From: Diadophis punctatus similis
Lineage: Eukaryota; Chordata; Lepidosauria; Squamata; Dipsadidae
Reading direction: 5' to 3'
Assembly: GCA_023053685.1 (NCBI GenBank)
Contig: JALIGW010000059.1
Coordinates: 3,047,501 to 3,111,500, forward strand
Length of the DNA: 64,000 bases
Part shown: positions 54,304 through 64,000 of the stretch, one piece after another
How positions within the stretch are numbered: the first letter of the stretch is position 1
Layout: each line of letters begins with the position of its first letter
Made by a program: the position numbers and the translations under genes
The notes under the pieces: generated by a model
The model's database searches: none
The model's input: only the letters and a program-made list of their open reading frames with translations
What the model was told of the DNA's origin: nothing

Positions 54304-54912
54304 CTATTGGCCCCTGTAGGCATGCGCTCGATGCGGCTGGCCCTCTTCCTCAGCTCTAGTTCGGAGAAAGGGAGGGGGTTGTCGGCCCTGGGTGGCCTGC
54401 CTGCTATGTGGGAGGGGCACTGGCTGCAGTCCAGGGCTCTTTCTCCTTCTGATGGGTGAGGAGGGGGGGCTGTGTTCTTGTGTGCATCTCCTCCCTCCAA
54501 AAGGATCAGCTGTCCCTCCCCTCTCTTTTGGCCGGCATGATGGCTCCTCCTCTCGAATGGTGGCTCGGTCAAACTCCTCACTCAGTTGCTCTATGGAGCT
54601 CCCCAGGGGCTTCCTCAGGAGCTTTGGGAGCCTGGCTTGTTCCCAGTCCCACATCCAATCCACTCTTCCCAGCTCACTCAGGGGCTTTCCCTTTTCCTGG
54701 GTATTAGGGTGGGGGAACTCAGCCTCAGCTGCTTTAGGGGTTAATTTCCACGGGTACTCATCCTCTCTTGCTTTGATCGCCGGAGCAGTCGTCTCAGCTT
54801 TGATGTCTGGGAGGGGCTGCACTCCAGCTGCAATCGGGCTGCTGGGCCCTGGAGTTCCCTCCTTTCCAGTAGCTTGCAGCAGGCTTTCTTCGGATAGCCC
54901 GCCCTCTGCCAT
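54304..54912 (-). pseudogene. Gag N-terminal part, gypsy C
   Basis: 203 codons from ATG 54912, 100 bases inside the LTR. Sequence is hydrophilic, rich in Pro, Glu and Arg (KPLSELGRVDWMWDWEQARL is the only Trp-rich patch) with no capsid fold or zinc knuckle, both lost in the deletion. Position after the LTR, and family context, support Gag; nothing in the residues alone does. Confidence 0.5.
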
Positions 54913-55384
54913 GGTTGCCTGATTGCCTCTCCAAGCCTCCCAGATATCAGGGAGCGGCTTGCGAGTGCCGGACTCAGGTGGCCCTGCAATCTTGTTGATT
55001 TATGAGTTCTGACTGTCTGTGAAGTTTCCGAAAGATGCCCTAATTAATTCATGAGCCACGAGCCAAACTTCAAAAGAAATATAGCCATTTATTAGGAGCA
55101 ACATTTTGGCAATACTCCGATGCAGTCAGAACTGAGCTCACGTAGGTTACATGCCCTCATGACCCTGTTTTCCCCCTCCTCACTGGACATGTCATAAATT
55201 ACATTCTCCAATGAACCACGTTGGCTGGCTGTGAAACCCACACCCCTCCTGCTGACTCCGGTAACCTAGGACACAATCAGTAAAAGAAACATTTGTGGAA
55301 TGTAGTTTCAGTTAGTACAATCAGCCACTCCATCGGCTCTCCCCCCTCCTGCTTATGGCAACTTGAAAGCTTTGCAAGTTGACA

Positions 55385-56000
55385 GAAACCGTGCTGGCTG
55401 CACAAACCCTGCAGCAGAGAGGCTGGAGATGAGACAGCTCACTTGATGAGACAGAAGGAGCGGTCAGCCTGTTCTGGAACTCCGGATCTTTGAAAGGTAA
55501 GTTAGCAATAGGTAATGGAGTGGGGAGGAGCCAGTGGGCTAGCATAGCAGGGCCAGTGTGTGTGGGGTGGTGGTGGAATTGTTGCAGTGTCTCTGTGGTT
55601 GGTCATAAGGGTGAACGACTGCTGTGGTGCTGCAACATTCATAACTTTGAGACTGTCGTAAGTACTTGTGGGGGTGGTGTTGTAACTTTGAACTATTGCT
55701 AAGTGAACCATCGTAACTCAAGGACTACCTGTATTGGACACACAGTGTCTTTTGAAACTCTTGTTTCAGTCCTCACTTCAGTGTGGAGCTTATGCAACAT
55801 CATTAATATTATTTTTTTAAAAAAAGGATAAATAAGTTGGAGTTGGAGCTTACGTTGCTATGATTACATGTATGTTTCCCCTTTTTCTGTGTTTTTGTTT
55901 CCTGTTGCTTTTTACTTAATAAAATTATACTAAAAGGCACAAATGAACAACAAAAAAACCCAAGCACTGTTCCTCTCCTAACCTATGGCCTTCCTCCTAG
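55385..56000. other. Intron with MITE fragment
   Basis: 55590-55735 is the right half of the MITE family of 8646-10431, ending CAAGGACTACCTGTA. The rest is intron of the CDIPT copy; CTTCCTCCTAG at 55990-56000 is the exon 3 acceptor. CDIPT exon 2 was looked for here and not seen. Confidence 0.5.
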
Positions 56001-56046
56001 GCACCCGCTTTGGGGCCTTGCTGGACATGCTGACTGACTGCTGTAC

Positions 56047-57081
56047 TGTTCTGTCCCCACGACCGACATCCAAATAATTACACACACACAACACTCAAAC
56101 ATGGTCTGTTTTAGTTAGCAAAGCAACATCTCATTAAACATGAACACTGAACAAGATAGGCAGAAGTCCAAGAGATAATTACAAGTCTCCCTGTCCTTGG
56201 CACAAGTCCCAAAGGTAGCAGATGCCAAACATAAGACCTGTTCTGGAGTTACAAAGTGGATTCACCGATGTCTCAAAATCAGAAGCCACGTTTGCCAGGA
56301 ACAAGAACTGGAAACTGGAATGCAAACTGGCCATACTGGAGGACTGGATTCAGAAACCACGATGCCAGAAACCAAGATCTGAGCTGGACTGCAAACTGGA
56401 ACTGCGTAAGCCAATATTCAGGAGTCATGATACAAACTGGAACTGAAGTCAGGATGCAAGAGTCAAGAGTCACGAAACAAACTGGACACTGGAGTCATGA
56501 TGCAAGATTCAAGATACAAACTATGATTCAGGATACAAACTGGAAACTGGAGTCAAGATGCCAGGTTCAGGATACAAACTGGAAACTGGAGTCAAGATGC
56601 AAGGTTCAGGATACAAACTATGATTCAGAATACAAACTGGAAACTGGAGTCAGGATGCAAGATTCAGGATACAAACTGGAAGCTGGAGTCAGGATGCAAG
56701 ATTCAGGATACAAACTGGAAACTGAAGTTCAGATTCAGGAGTCATGAACAAGCTATGATTCAGATGGATTTTTCCCAAGCAAACTCGGATCAGACAGGTT
56801 TTTCCAAAGTTGTTCTCTGCAACTTTCCAGCTGCAGCAACTCTTCTTAAATAGACCTAAGGGCGTGGTGGCCAATTAGCCCCAGGTGGCCAATTAGCCCA
56901 GAGCAGACCTCCTCTGGAGTAGACCTTTCTGCATCTCGGCAGCTAGACCTTTCTGCCTCTCGGCAGCTCAGCGTTGCTCTGGCATTCAGGAAAGGAGGGG
57001 CTACTCCTTTCCTATCACTGCCACGAGGCACTGAAGGCTCCAAAGGCCCTGACTGCATGGGCTGCTAGGCAGGCCACAACA
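56047..57081 (-). mobile_element. Solo LTR in CDIPT exon 3, gypsy A family
   Basis: On the + strand TGTTCTGTCCCCACG to AGGCCACAACA, the reverse complement of the termini at 25688-26326. The minus strand shows GCCACCACGCCC then TATTTAAG near 56845-56870 and GAGAACAAC near 56812. 56420-56740 is a tandem array of about 39-bp units (ACAAACTGGAAACTGGAGTC). Flanks TGTAC and TGTGT do not form a clean duplication. Confidence 0.8.
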
Positions 57082-57300
57082 TGTGTCTGCTGGTGAACCT
57101 GGCTATGCTCTAACTAGAGTCTGCCCTCTGGTTTCAGCTGAGCATGAGCCTTGATGTGGCCTCCCATTGGCTACATCTCCACAGGTATCGGCTGGGGAAA
57201 TAGAGCTGAACGTGGTTGGTTTATTTATTTGTCTATCAAATTTAGGTACCAATGTAATCCTGACTGGGGAATTCTGGGAGTTGAAGTCCATACCTCTTAA

Positions 57301-57436
57301 AGTGGACAAGCTTGAAAAACACTGCTCTAAATAGCAATGGGTAGAATGGCTCTCCATTCTACTTGGCCAAAGTGGCCAAGCTTGAAAAACACTGCTCTAA
57401 ATAGCAATGGGTAGAATGGCTCTACTCTACTTAGAT
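57301..57436. repeat. 70-bp direct duplication
   Basis: AGTGGACAAGCTTGAAAAAC...AATGGCTCT at 57301 repeats at 57371 with one or two changes. Derived from a hAT-like end (GGGAATTCTGGGAGTTGAAG, 57267). Confidence 0.7.
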
Positions 57437-58093
57437 CAGGGGTGTCAAACTCAAGGCCCGGATCAGGCCTGCGGGGTGCTTAGATCTGGCCCACGGGGCC
57501 ACCCTGGAAACAGAGCAAATTAGAAGATTTGGATTTTGAGGACCAGCTCTGGGACTGAATGAAATTCTTTTAATATTGGCTTTTTTGGTACCTTTGGATA
57601 ACTGGGACATTGGGATTTTGGTGGATTAGTGGTGGATTATTGAGTAACTTTTGGCCCATCAAATTAAAGTAAAATGTTGCAACAGGGAAAAACAAACACA
57701 TTGCAAAAAGAAATAGTATTGATGCTTCAATGTATTCAGGAAACTATGATAAGGAATCATAGGGAGATGATGGACCTGATCCATGATACAGATGTAAGAG
57801 TAGAAAACCCTAAACAAACCCTGGAAACAGCGAAGGACCGACCCGTGGTGCTTCTGCCAGCAAAAACAGAGCTCGCAAGGGCCACGCGCAGCCCCCTCGA
57901 GCTCCGTTTTCATTGACAGAGGGTTGCAGGATGCTGTCATAGCCAAAAATGGAGCTTGGGAGCCCATTTTCGCTGGCAGAGCGCTTGGGCCACCACAGGC
58001 ACGAGTGACACGAGTGACATCGAGCTTGCCATGCCCACCCTGGCCCCCCAAGGTCAAACACAACCCTCAATGAAATCGAGTTTGACACCCCTG
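57437..58093. mobile_element. hAT element, 657 bp, with L1 ORF1-like insert
   Basis: CAGGGGTGTCAAACTC and GAGTTTGACACCCCTG are perfect inverted 16-mers, with the perfect duplication ACTTAGAT (57429-57436, 58094-58101). 57500-57830 resembles L1 leader/ORF1 (frame from 57674). In intron 3 of the CDIPT copy. Confidence 0.9.
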
Positions 58094-58101
58094 ACTTAGA
58101 T

Positions 58102-59042
58102 CCTCCTCCTCCTTCAAACTGTAATCCAGTTCAGTCTTGCATTGAAAAGGGATGTAGACGGTTCTCTTCAGATTTATCATCACTTTGGTCTTCAGATTGG
58201 AGGAGCATATTGTTGTATTACCTCCACAGTTCTTTTTCTTGTTTCACATTTTTATTAGTTTATCAAAATATAAAATACAAAGAGAAATTCAAAAAAAGTA
58301 ATAGAAAACTAGGAGGAGGAGGAGAGAAAAGAAAAAAATGGTGTAAAGAGGGAAAAGGAAAGAAAAGGGCACCTATTTCCTTTACTCTTTAGCACAGTAG
58401 AAGATAATATTACAACCTCAACTTTTTACTTTTACACACCAGTATATACTACCCATTTCTATAACAACAAACCTATCTAATTAGCAAAAACAAAATCAAA
58501 GTTTCATTTTTTTTCATTGCAAGCACAAAATGTTTGCATTACCTCCACATTTTAAAAATCCTTTCACCTTGTAAAGCAGGGATCCCCAACCCTGGGACAC
58601 GGCCCACTACTAGGCTCTGGCCCATTTGGAACTGGGCTGTGCAAACGGCGGGCAAGCACATGCACACAGCTCCACTTGCGCGAAGCTCCATTTACGTGAC
58701 CAGTGGGTACATTCGCCCGTTGCTCGCACAAATAGAGCTACATGCGCTCGTGTATGCCCACCACTCACACAGAACCATTCCCTCTCCCTCCCACCTTTAC
58801 GAAGGTAAAGGAAATAACATTGTAATTTTGAGGCTGGGTTGCTTTTAAAGCATACACAACCCAGAGAAACGTGATGTGAAAGTTAGAATATGCTTCCAGT
58901 GCAGCAGAGAAAATCTTTCTGGCAGGATTTCATATGGAAGAGATATACAGGAGCGTGAGAGAAGAAACAAGGAGAGGGGAGTTGAGGTAGAACTGGATAC
59001 TCTTTAATTCCCATTTTAATTTTCTGCCCCTGCCTCCCTTAG
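58102..59042. other. Intron 3 remainder with a hAT terminus
   Basis: CAGGGATCCCCAACCCTGGG at about 58568 looks like a hAT left end; no right end was matched. 58250-58540 is A/T-rich. TGCCTCCCTTAG at 59031-59042 is the exon 4 acceptor. Confidence 0.45.
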
Positions 59043-59124
59043 CACTGTGGTGAAAGGTGGAGAAAGCCATAAGAGTATTGACTTAACAGGAAACCGGATC
59101 TTGAGAGTATATTACAACTCACGG

Positions 59125-60373
59125 GTGAGTGTCACAAAAATTGTCTCTTTGAAGTCATCACATCATTGCATTGCTAACCCCATCCCAACTTTCCTCTCCT
59201 TCTGTTTTCTCAAAACCAAAACCTCACTTCAGGTCTTTTCTCACCAATTTTGTTATGAAATTCTCTCTTCGGTTCTCTCTGTTAATTCCAAATATTTTGG
59301 AGAAAAGGCACCATTGGGTTGATTTCTCATTTTTAATGAATAATACAGTTGTGTTCAGTAAATTTTCCCACTCCCATTGGCCTCCAAAATAAACTGAATT
59401 TTTGCTAAAATGACAAAATGTGCATTGTGACACTACAGTGCAAGCTCCATCTGTCATTTAATTGCCATGACATGATAGAAGTACAGAATGGGGGGAGTTT
59501 GTAGTGTGATGCATCTTTTACCATTGGGCCCATCCCACTCCCCCAATGACCAAGGCTTGCTGTAGGAAGAGGCATTTCCAGCCATGTCAGTCACTGTTCT
59601 GGCATGTTTATTTTCATGAATCATTTCCTTCAAATTGGAGGAAAAGTGGCAATTTAGGAGACTTCCAGTGAGGCTAATTTAAGATGTTGACCTTGACTAT
59701 CAAAGGGCTTACAGCCTATGTAAACCTATCTGTATCATGGGTTGAGTGATGCCTCCTTCCCATTTGAAGTGAGGCCAGACTCTTGTTTGGGATGGCTCCA
59801 GCGTTATAGGATCCCTTACTAATCAATTTGCTTCTGTAGGGTCCTTGGTGCTCCCTGAGCTTGCTTGTTTTCTTGCAAATGTTTCATTACCCAGCTAGGT
59901 AACATCAGTGCTAGAAGCACTGTTTAGCACTGATGTCTAGCACTATCTAGTACCGATGATCTTACCTAGTTGGGTAATGAAATGTCTTCAAGAAAAAAAT
60001 CAATCTCAGAGAGCACCATGGACCCCACAGTTCAACCCTGGGTCACAAGTATTCTCTTCTGTTGGTACAATTTGCTTTCCTTCTTCCATGTTGATCAGAT
60101 GGCAATCCAAGCCATCTCTTTCCTGAAAAGTTATCCAACTGCTGTTTTTATGAATTTTGTGCATTCTGAGATATTTTTATCATACAGAATGCAACAGGTC
60201 ATTTTTCAATATAGATTTTTTATATAGAAAGATGTTTCCATAATGTCATCATGATTTGTCATGCAATCCCAGCTGGTGCCCTCATAAAGACCATCTGATT
60301 TAAACTGGCTTCTGTTGGCTGCCATTTCTTGCCTGGTTTGATCTGCTGTAGTTTCTCCTTCCTCTCCTTTCAG
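59125..60373. other. Intron 4 of the CDIPT copy
   Basis: No repeat family recognised. GTGAGT at 59125-59130 and CTCCTTTCAG before 60374 bound it. 59880-59980 has a short inverted repeat around TAGCACTGATG. Confidence 0.5.
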
Positions 60374-60396
60374 CCTGTTCTGTTCATTATGTGTGC

Positions 60397-60746
60397 CAGG
60401 TGTGGGTTCCTCTTACCTGGCTACCGGTGCGCTGCGCGCGCATCATCACATTTCATGCGCATGCATGCACGCTCGCTACGCACGCGCGTCCCCTTGTGCG
60501 ATTTTGCTTCCGCACATGCGCGGAAGCAAAAAACCGCCGAAATCTCGCACGCGCTAGCGTCCCCTCGCAAGATTTTGCTTCCGCACATGCGCAGGAAGCA
60601 AAAAAAGCCCAAAAATTCGGGAAAAAAGATGGTGCTGCACGACAGACAGGCAAAGACGGCACCGGAGCCGTTGCGTGCAAATTGCACAATCGGCGGGTCC
60701 CTACCGGAATGGCGTACTGGACCGAACCGGTAAGAACCCACCACTG
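60397..60746. mobile_element. hAT MITE inside CDIPT exon 5
   Basis: CAGGTGTGGGTTCCTC at the left, AAGAACCCACCACTG at the right, perfect duplication ATGTGTGC (60389-60396, 60747-60754). Contains two copies of GATTTTGCTTCCGCACATGC. Its removal with one duplication leaves exon 5 in frame. Confidence 0.9.
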
Positions 60747-61177
60747 ATGTGTGCCAGTAATGAACTCTTCTACTGCATGTTGTACTTGTTGTTTTTCGGT
60801 GAAGGGCCAGACAGTGAGTACAGAAAGCTGAGGGGATTGAGGGGAGGGGAGGCTTTAGGACTGAAGAACATGTTGGACATTTCCCCACCCCACTCATTTT
60901 TGTTCTTCTGCTTTCCAGTCCTGTCAGGATATGCCGGACTCTATCGCTTGATTCTATGGGTTTGTACGGCCATTGCTATCACCAAGAGTTTCATCAGCTT
61001 AATTCACTTGAATAGAATAGAATAGAATAACAGAGTTGGAAGGGACCTTGGAGGTCTTCTAGTCCAACCCCCTGCTTAGGCAGGAAACCCTACACCACTT
61101 CAGACAAATGGTTATCCAATATCTTCTTAAAAACCTCCAGTGTTGGAGCATTCATAACTTTAATAAAATTCATAAAT

Positions 61178-62999
61178 TAATAGGGAGGGGTAGGTATGGT
61201 GGGAACAGAGGGGTAGGCCGCTCTCGGGGAACAAGAACTCACTGTCTTCAAGCGATTCCTTGTTCTGGCCCCTCCGGTTTGGTTCCATCTAGCTCAGCCC
61301 GAGTACCTGGTAACCAGGGATGTCAGGACCCTGGGCTCAAGCTGCTGCTGTTGAATCCCAGGTCGATTACTAACAAGGCCCCCCTTGTACGGGATCTAAT
61401 CCTGGAAGAGGGGGCAGACCTGGCATGCACTACTGAGACCTGGCTGGGCCAGGAGGGGGGTTCCCCTTTCTGAGATGTGCCCGGACGGGTTCTCAGTTCA
61501 GCATCAGCCACGACCCCAGGGAAGGGGTGGAGGAGTGGCTATTATAGCTCGCCAGAATCTATGTCCTCGTAGGAGCCCTGCCCCGGAGATTGTTGGGTGT
61601 GAGACGCTCCTTCTGAAGTTGGACTTAGGGGTTCAGGTGGACCTTTTGCTAACGTACTTGCCTCCTAGCTGCGTTGCAAAGGCCCTGCCTGTTCTGCTCG
61701 AGGCAATAGCGGGGCTCGCGATTGAGTTCCCCAGGTTGATGGTGCTGGGGGACTTCAACCTGCCATCGGCTGGCGAAACCTCGGAGGCAGTCCAGGAGTT
61801 CATGGCTTCCATGACAACCATGGACCTGACCCAAGTACTTCATGGTCCGACTCATGAGGGAGGTCACACGCTTGACCTTGTGTTTCTCTCGCGGCAGTGG
61901 AGAGATGCAGTGGGACGCAGTTTGGGGTGACCAATCGTGTGGGGCGGAGTGGAGCGGGGGCTGGGCGGACTGCGAGATGGGTGTCCTACCTAGCACTTGT
62001 AACTCCATCGCATTCCATGCTCTTGTGTGCAGGGCAGCCTATTCTGAAATAAAACATCTCGCGTTTTCTTTCAGAATGGGCTGCCCTGCACACAATAGCA
62101 AGGAACGCGAGGGAACGTCAAGTGCAAAAGCATGGCAAATCACCTACCGCCCCCCTGGCCCCTCTCACCCCCCCCTGTCGCCACCCTTGCCTCTCACCGC
62201 CCCCCTAAGGGTTCCCACTGCCCCCTGGGGGGCAGTACCGCCCACTTTGGGAACCACTGTCCTAGACCCACAGCTAAAATTGGAGCAACATCTTTCAGCT
62301 GTGGCTAGAGGGACCTTTGCACAGGTTTGTCTCGTGCACCAATTGCAACCCTACTTGGAGAGGGAGGCTTTACTCACAGTCACTCATGCCCTTGTCACCT
62401 CACGGCTGGACTACTGTAATGCGCTCTGCATGGGGCTACCCTCAAAGAGCATCCGGAGACTGCAATTGGTACAGAATGCAGCTGCGCGAGCTGTGGTGGG
62501 TGTTTCGAGATACACCCACGTAACACCTATTCTCCGCCAGCTGCATTGGCTGCCTATTAGTCTCCGGTCGCAATTTAAGGTGTTGGTTTTGACCTTTAAA
62601 GCCCTACATGGCTCAGGACCAGGTTACCTCCAGGACCGCATCCTACCACACACCTCCCTATGACCGGTTAGGTCCCACAGAGTTGGCCTCCTCCAGGTCC
62701 CATCAGCCAAACAATGTCGGTTGGCGGGTCCACGGGGGAGGGCCTTCTCTGTGGGAGCCCCATCTCTCTGGAACCAACTCCCACCAGAGATCCGGACTAT
62801 CTCCACTCTACTGGCCTTCCGCAAAGCCGTAAAAACATGGCTCTTCCGGCAGGCGGGGTGAAGAAGATCAGATTCCCCCATGAATGAATGGTTTTTAAAC
62901 TTATGTAATGTTTTAAATGTATTACGTATTATTTGTATTGTTCTTATTCCTGCTGTACGCTGCCCTGAGTACTACGGGATTGGGCGGCATATAAGAACT
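61178..62999 (+). mobile_element. L2-type LINE, second copy, internally deleted
   Basis: 61178-61908 matches 13026-13752 of the full copy (endonuclease, LVLGDFN-like part intact); 62265-62999 matches 15397 onward (LEQHLSAVARGTFAQV to the 3' hairpin). About 1.64 kb with the whole RT core is missing. Frameshifts at 61471 and a stop at 62661 add damage. Nested in the CR1. Confidence 0.85.
61909..62264. mobile_element. hAT-like fragment in the L2 deletion
   Basis: The right end reads GGGAACCACTGT, reverse complement of CAGTGGTTCCC, a Charlie-type hAT terminus, after GGCAGTACCGCCC. 62028-62053 and 62071-62096 form a hairpin (TGCAGGGCAGCCTATTCTGA and its complement). The left end is unclear. Confidence 0.5.
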
Positions 63000-63142
63000 T
63001 TAAATTAAATTAAATTAAATTAAATTAAATTAAATTAAATTAAATTAAATTAAATTAAATTAAATTAAATTAAATTACATTACATTACATTACATTACAT
63101 TACATTACATTACATTACATTACATTACATTACATTACATTA
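63000..63142. repeat. TAAAT then TACAT pentamer tail
   Basis: About 15 TAAAT units pass into about 14 TACAT units: the tail of the L2 copy, with a point mutation spread through its distal half. Confidence 0.9.
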
Positions 63143-63538
63143 AATTCTGGAGGCAAGCTGTCCCACTGATTAATTGTTCTAACTGTTGGGAAATTTCTCC
63201 TTAGTTCTAAGTTGCTTCTCTCCTTGATTAGTTTCCACCCATTGCTTCTTGTTCTACCCTCAGGTGCTTTGGAGAAAAGTTTGACTCCCTCTTCTTTGTG
63301 GCAACCCCTGAAATATTGGAACACTGCTATCATGTCTCCCCTAATCCTTCTTTTCATTAAACTAGACATACCCAGTTCCTGCAACCGTTCTTCATATATT
63401 TTAGCCTCCAGTCCCCTAATCATCTTTGTTGCTCTTCTCTGCACTCTTTCTAGAGTCTCAACATCCTTTTTGCATCATGGCGACCAAAACTGAATGCAGT
63501 ATTCCAAGTGTGGCCTTACCAAGGCATTATAAAGTGGT

Positions 63539-63896
63539 TGTCAGGGTTCCAAATAGCATCTAAAATTAAATCAGAGTCCAAGGCAATTTCTTCCTCAAAT
63601 TTCCAATTTATTAACAGAGCCATGTTGGCACATCTGGGTGAATCCCAAATCTGAAGTCCTTCGGGGTTCACCACCCAGTTGAAAGTTCAAACCCTTGTCA
63701 CCACACCCCCAAGTCCATCATGTTGACCAAAGTCCAACTGCCAGCCTGGCAGATCCACCCATCTCCTTCCGTGCAGGTGCAGGAGTGTGAAGACAAAGAA
63801 TGACCTTGACTTTCTAGAAAGAATTTGTTATGGCTACATGCAGACAGCCCTCATGCAATTCCCCCCTCCCAGATTCCCACAGTAAAGCATGCATAG
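63539..63896. mobile_element. LTR-like sequence, relative of 1725-2119
   Basis: TGTCAGGGTTCCAAATAGC start; shares AATTTATTA, GCCATGTTGGCA, CATCTGGG and GACCTTGACTTTCTAGAAAG-type phrases in the same order with the solo LTR at 1725. The right end is not reached before the next element. Confidence 0.6.
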
Positions 63897-64000
63897 TACC
63901 GTATTTTTCAGAGTATAAGACGCACCGGAGTATAAGACGCACCTTAGTTTTTGGGGAGGAAAATAGGGGAAAACAATCTGCCTACCAGGTATTCATCTGG
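63897..64000. mobile_element. Start of a TA-flanked element, cut by window end
   Basis: TACCGTATTTTTCAGAGTAT and GACGCACCTTAGTTTTTGGG match the left end at 21878. Confidence 0.75.

Larger units (their letters stand above)
51687..55384 (-). mobile_element. Ty3/gypsy element C, internally deleted
   Basis: Minus strand. Right LTR about 55013-55384, gag start at 54912, a deletion joining gag to RNase H near 54270, then RNase H, integrase with chromodomain, polypurine tract (51926-51945, GGGAAGTGAGGGGAGCCAAA) and a left LTR remnant 51687-51925. The two LTRs differ at few positions over 235 bp. The left LTR is cut by the adjacent LINE. It sits in intron 1 of the CDIPT copy. Confidence 0.8.
50167..61010 (+). 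pseudogene. CDIPT: CDIPT (phosphatidylinositol synthase) copy, disrupted by transposons
   Basis: CDIPT makes phosphatidylinositol from CDP-diacylglycerol and inositol in the ER membrane. Readable exons: 1 (50167-50209, MKQDNIFLFIPNLIG, donor GTAAGT); 3 (56001-56046 and 57082-57184: GTRFGALLDMLTDC, MCLLVNLAML, SMSLDVASHWLHLH); 4 (59043-59124, KGGESHKSIDLTGNRILRVY, donor GTGAGT); 5 (60374-60396 and 60755-60813, NELFYCMLYLLFFGEGP); 6 (60919-61010, GLYRLILWV to ISLIHL). The exon order and phases match the vertebrate gene (from memory). Exon 2, which carries most of the CDP-alcohol phosphotransferase motif, is not found. Exon 3 holds an LTR and a TAA (57112-57114), exon 5 a hAT MITE, and exon 6 ends in a CR1. 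Splice sites remain, so this is not a retrocopy. As the enzyme is essential, a functional copy should exist elsewhere. Confidence 0.85.
61011..63538 (-). mobile_element. CR1 LINE split by an L2-type LINE
   Basis: Minus-strand CR1. 61011-61160 is the 3' end (AATAGA tail, CTTCCAACTCTG). The frame resumes at 63145: TTCTGGAGGCAAGCTGTC..., with FSKAPEGRTRSNGWKLIKER and [20 protein letters not shown] back to 63538. The tail directly abuts CDIPT exon 6 at 61010, so this CR1 removed or displaced the end of the gene. Confidence 0.8.

Noticed and set aside
55440..55505. Possible host exon ending CTTTGAAAGGTAAGTT
   Set aside because: A good donor, but no frame resembles CDIPT or another known protein.
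50210..56000. CDIPT exon 2
   Set aside because: Read through all intron DNA not assigned to elements in all frames by eye; no stretch resembling the CDP-alcohol phosphotransferase motif was found. A short diverged exon could still be missed.

Overview
This is vertebrate nuclear DNA, most likely from a squamate reptile (inference). The repeat mix fits: CR1 and L2-type LINEs, a tRNA-derived SINE, Ty3/gypsy chromoviruses, a DIRS element, class I-like endogenous retroviruses, hAT and TA-flanked MITEs, and long microsatellite tails. There is no bacterial gene, rRNA gene or CRISPR array. Almost all coding sequence belongs to transposable elements (TEs). The one recognisable host gene is a broken copy of CDIPT (phosphatidylinositol synthase) at about 50.1-61.0 kb on the + strand.

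Layout. 1-8.3 kb: a Ty3/gypsy element (called B here) carrying a solo LTR, a LINE tail, a second gypsy element (A) and a SINE; a deletion removed the 3' part of A and the integrase core of B. 8.6-10.4 kb: four MITEs of one family in a row. 10.75-11.44 kb: a foldback-rich DNA-transposon fragment. 11.6-16.2 kb: an L2-type LINE with an uninterrupted 1056-codon ORF2. 16.5-17.6 kb: a retroviral gag-protease remnant (-). 18.0-19.0 kb: a 153-bp satellite with a CTCF-like motif in every unit. 19.2-27.3 kb: LINE sequence, including an L1 ORF1 without a visible ORF2, a TA-flanked element, a solo LTR of the gypsy A family and a block microsatellite. 27.5-34.2 kb: a class I-like endogenous retrovirus (-) interrupted by an L2 fragment. 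34.2-39.1 kb: LINE leader sequence and a long CR1 (-).

39.1-49.5 kb: a hAT element of 526 bp, then what appears to be a 9.9-kb hAT-ended unit (matching 14-bp termini, identical 8-bp flanks) that contains a CR1, which in turn contains a 4.74-kb DIRS element. 50.1-61.0 kb: the CDIPT-like gene. Exons 1, 3, 4, 5 and part of 6 are readable. Exon 2 is not found, exon 3 is split by a solo LTR and has a stop, exon 5 is split by a hAT MITE, and exon 6 ends in a CR1. A third gypsy element (C, -) with a TA-flanked MITE lies in the first intron. 61.0-64.0 kb: a CR1 (-) split by an L2 copy that itself holds hAT-like sequence, then an LTR and the start of another TA-flanked element.

The elements mostly act on each other and on the gene as insertions. 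Sequence details that stand out: a -1 frameshift heptamer between gypsy A gag and pol, an acidic ORF shared by two diverged LTRs, the DIRS circle junction matching the integration site, and repeated hAT insertions with perfect 8-bp duplications. Family names rest on motif recognition; no database search was possible.
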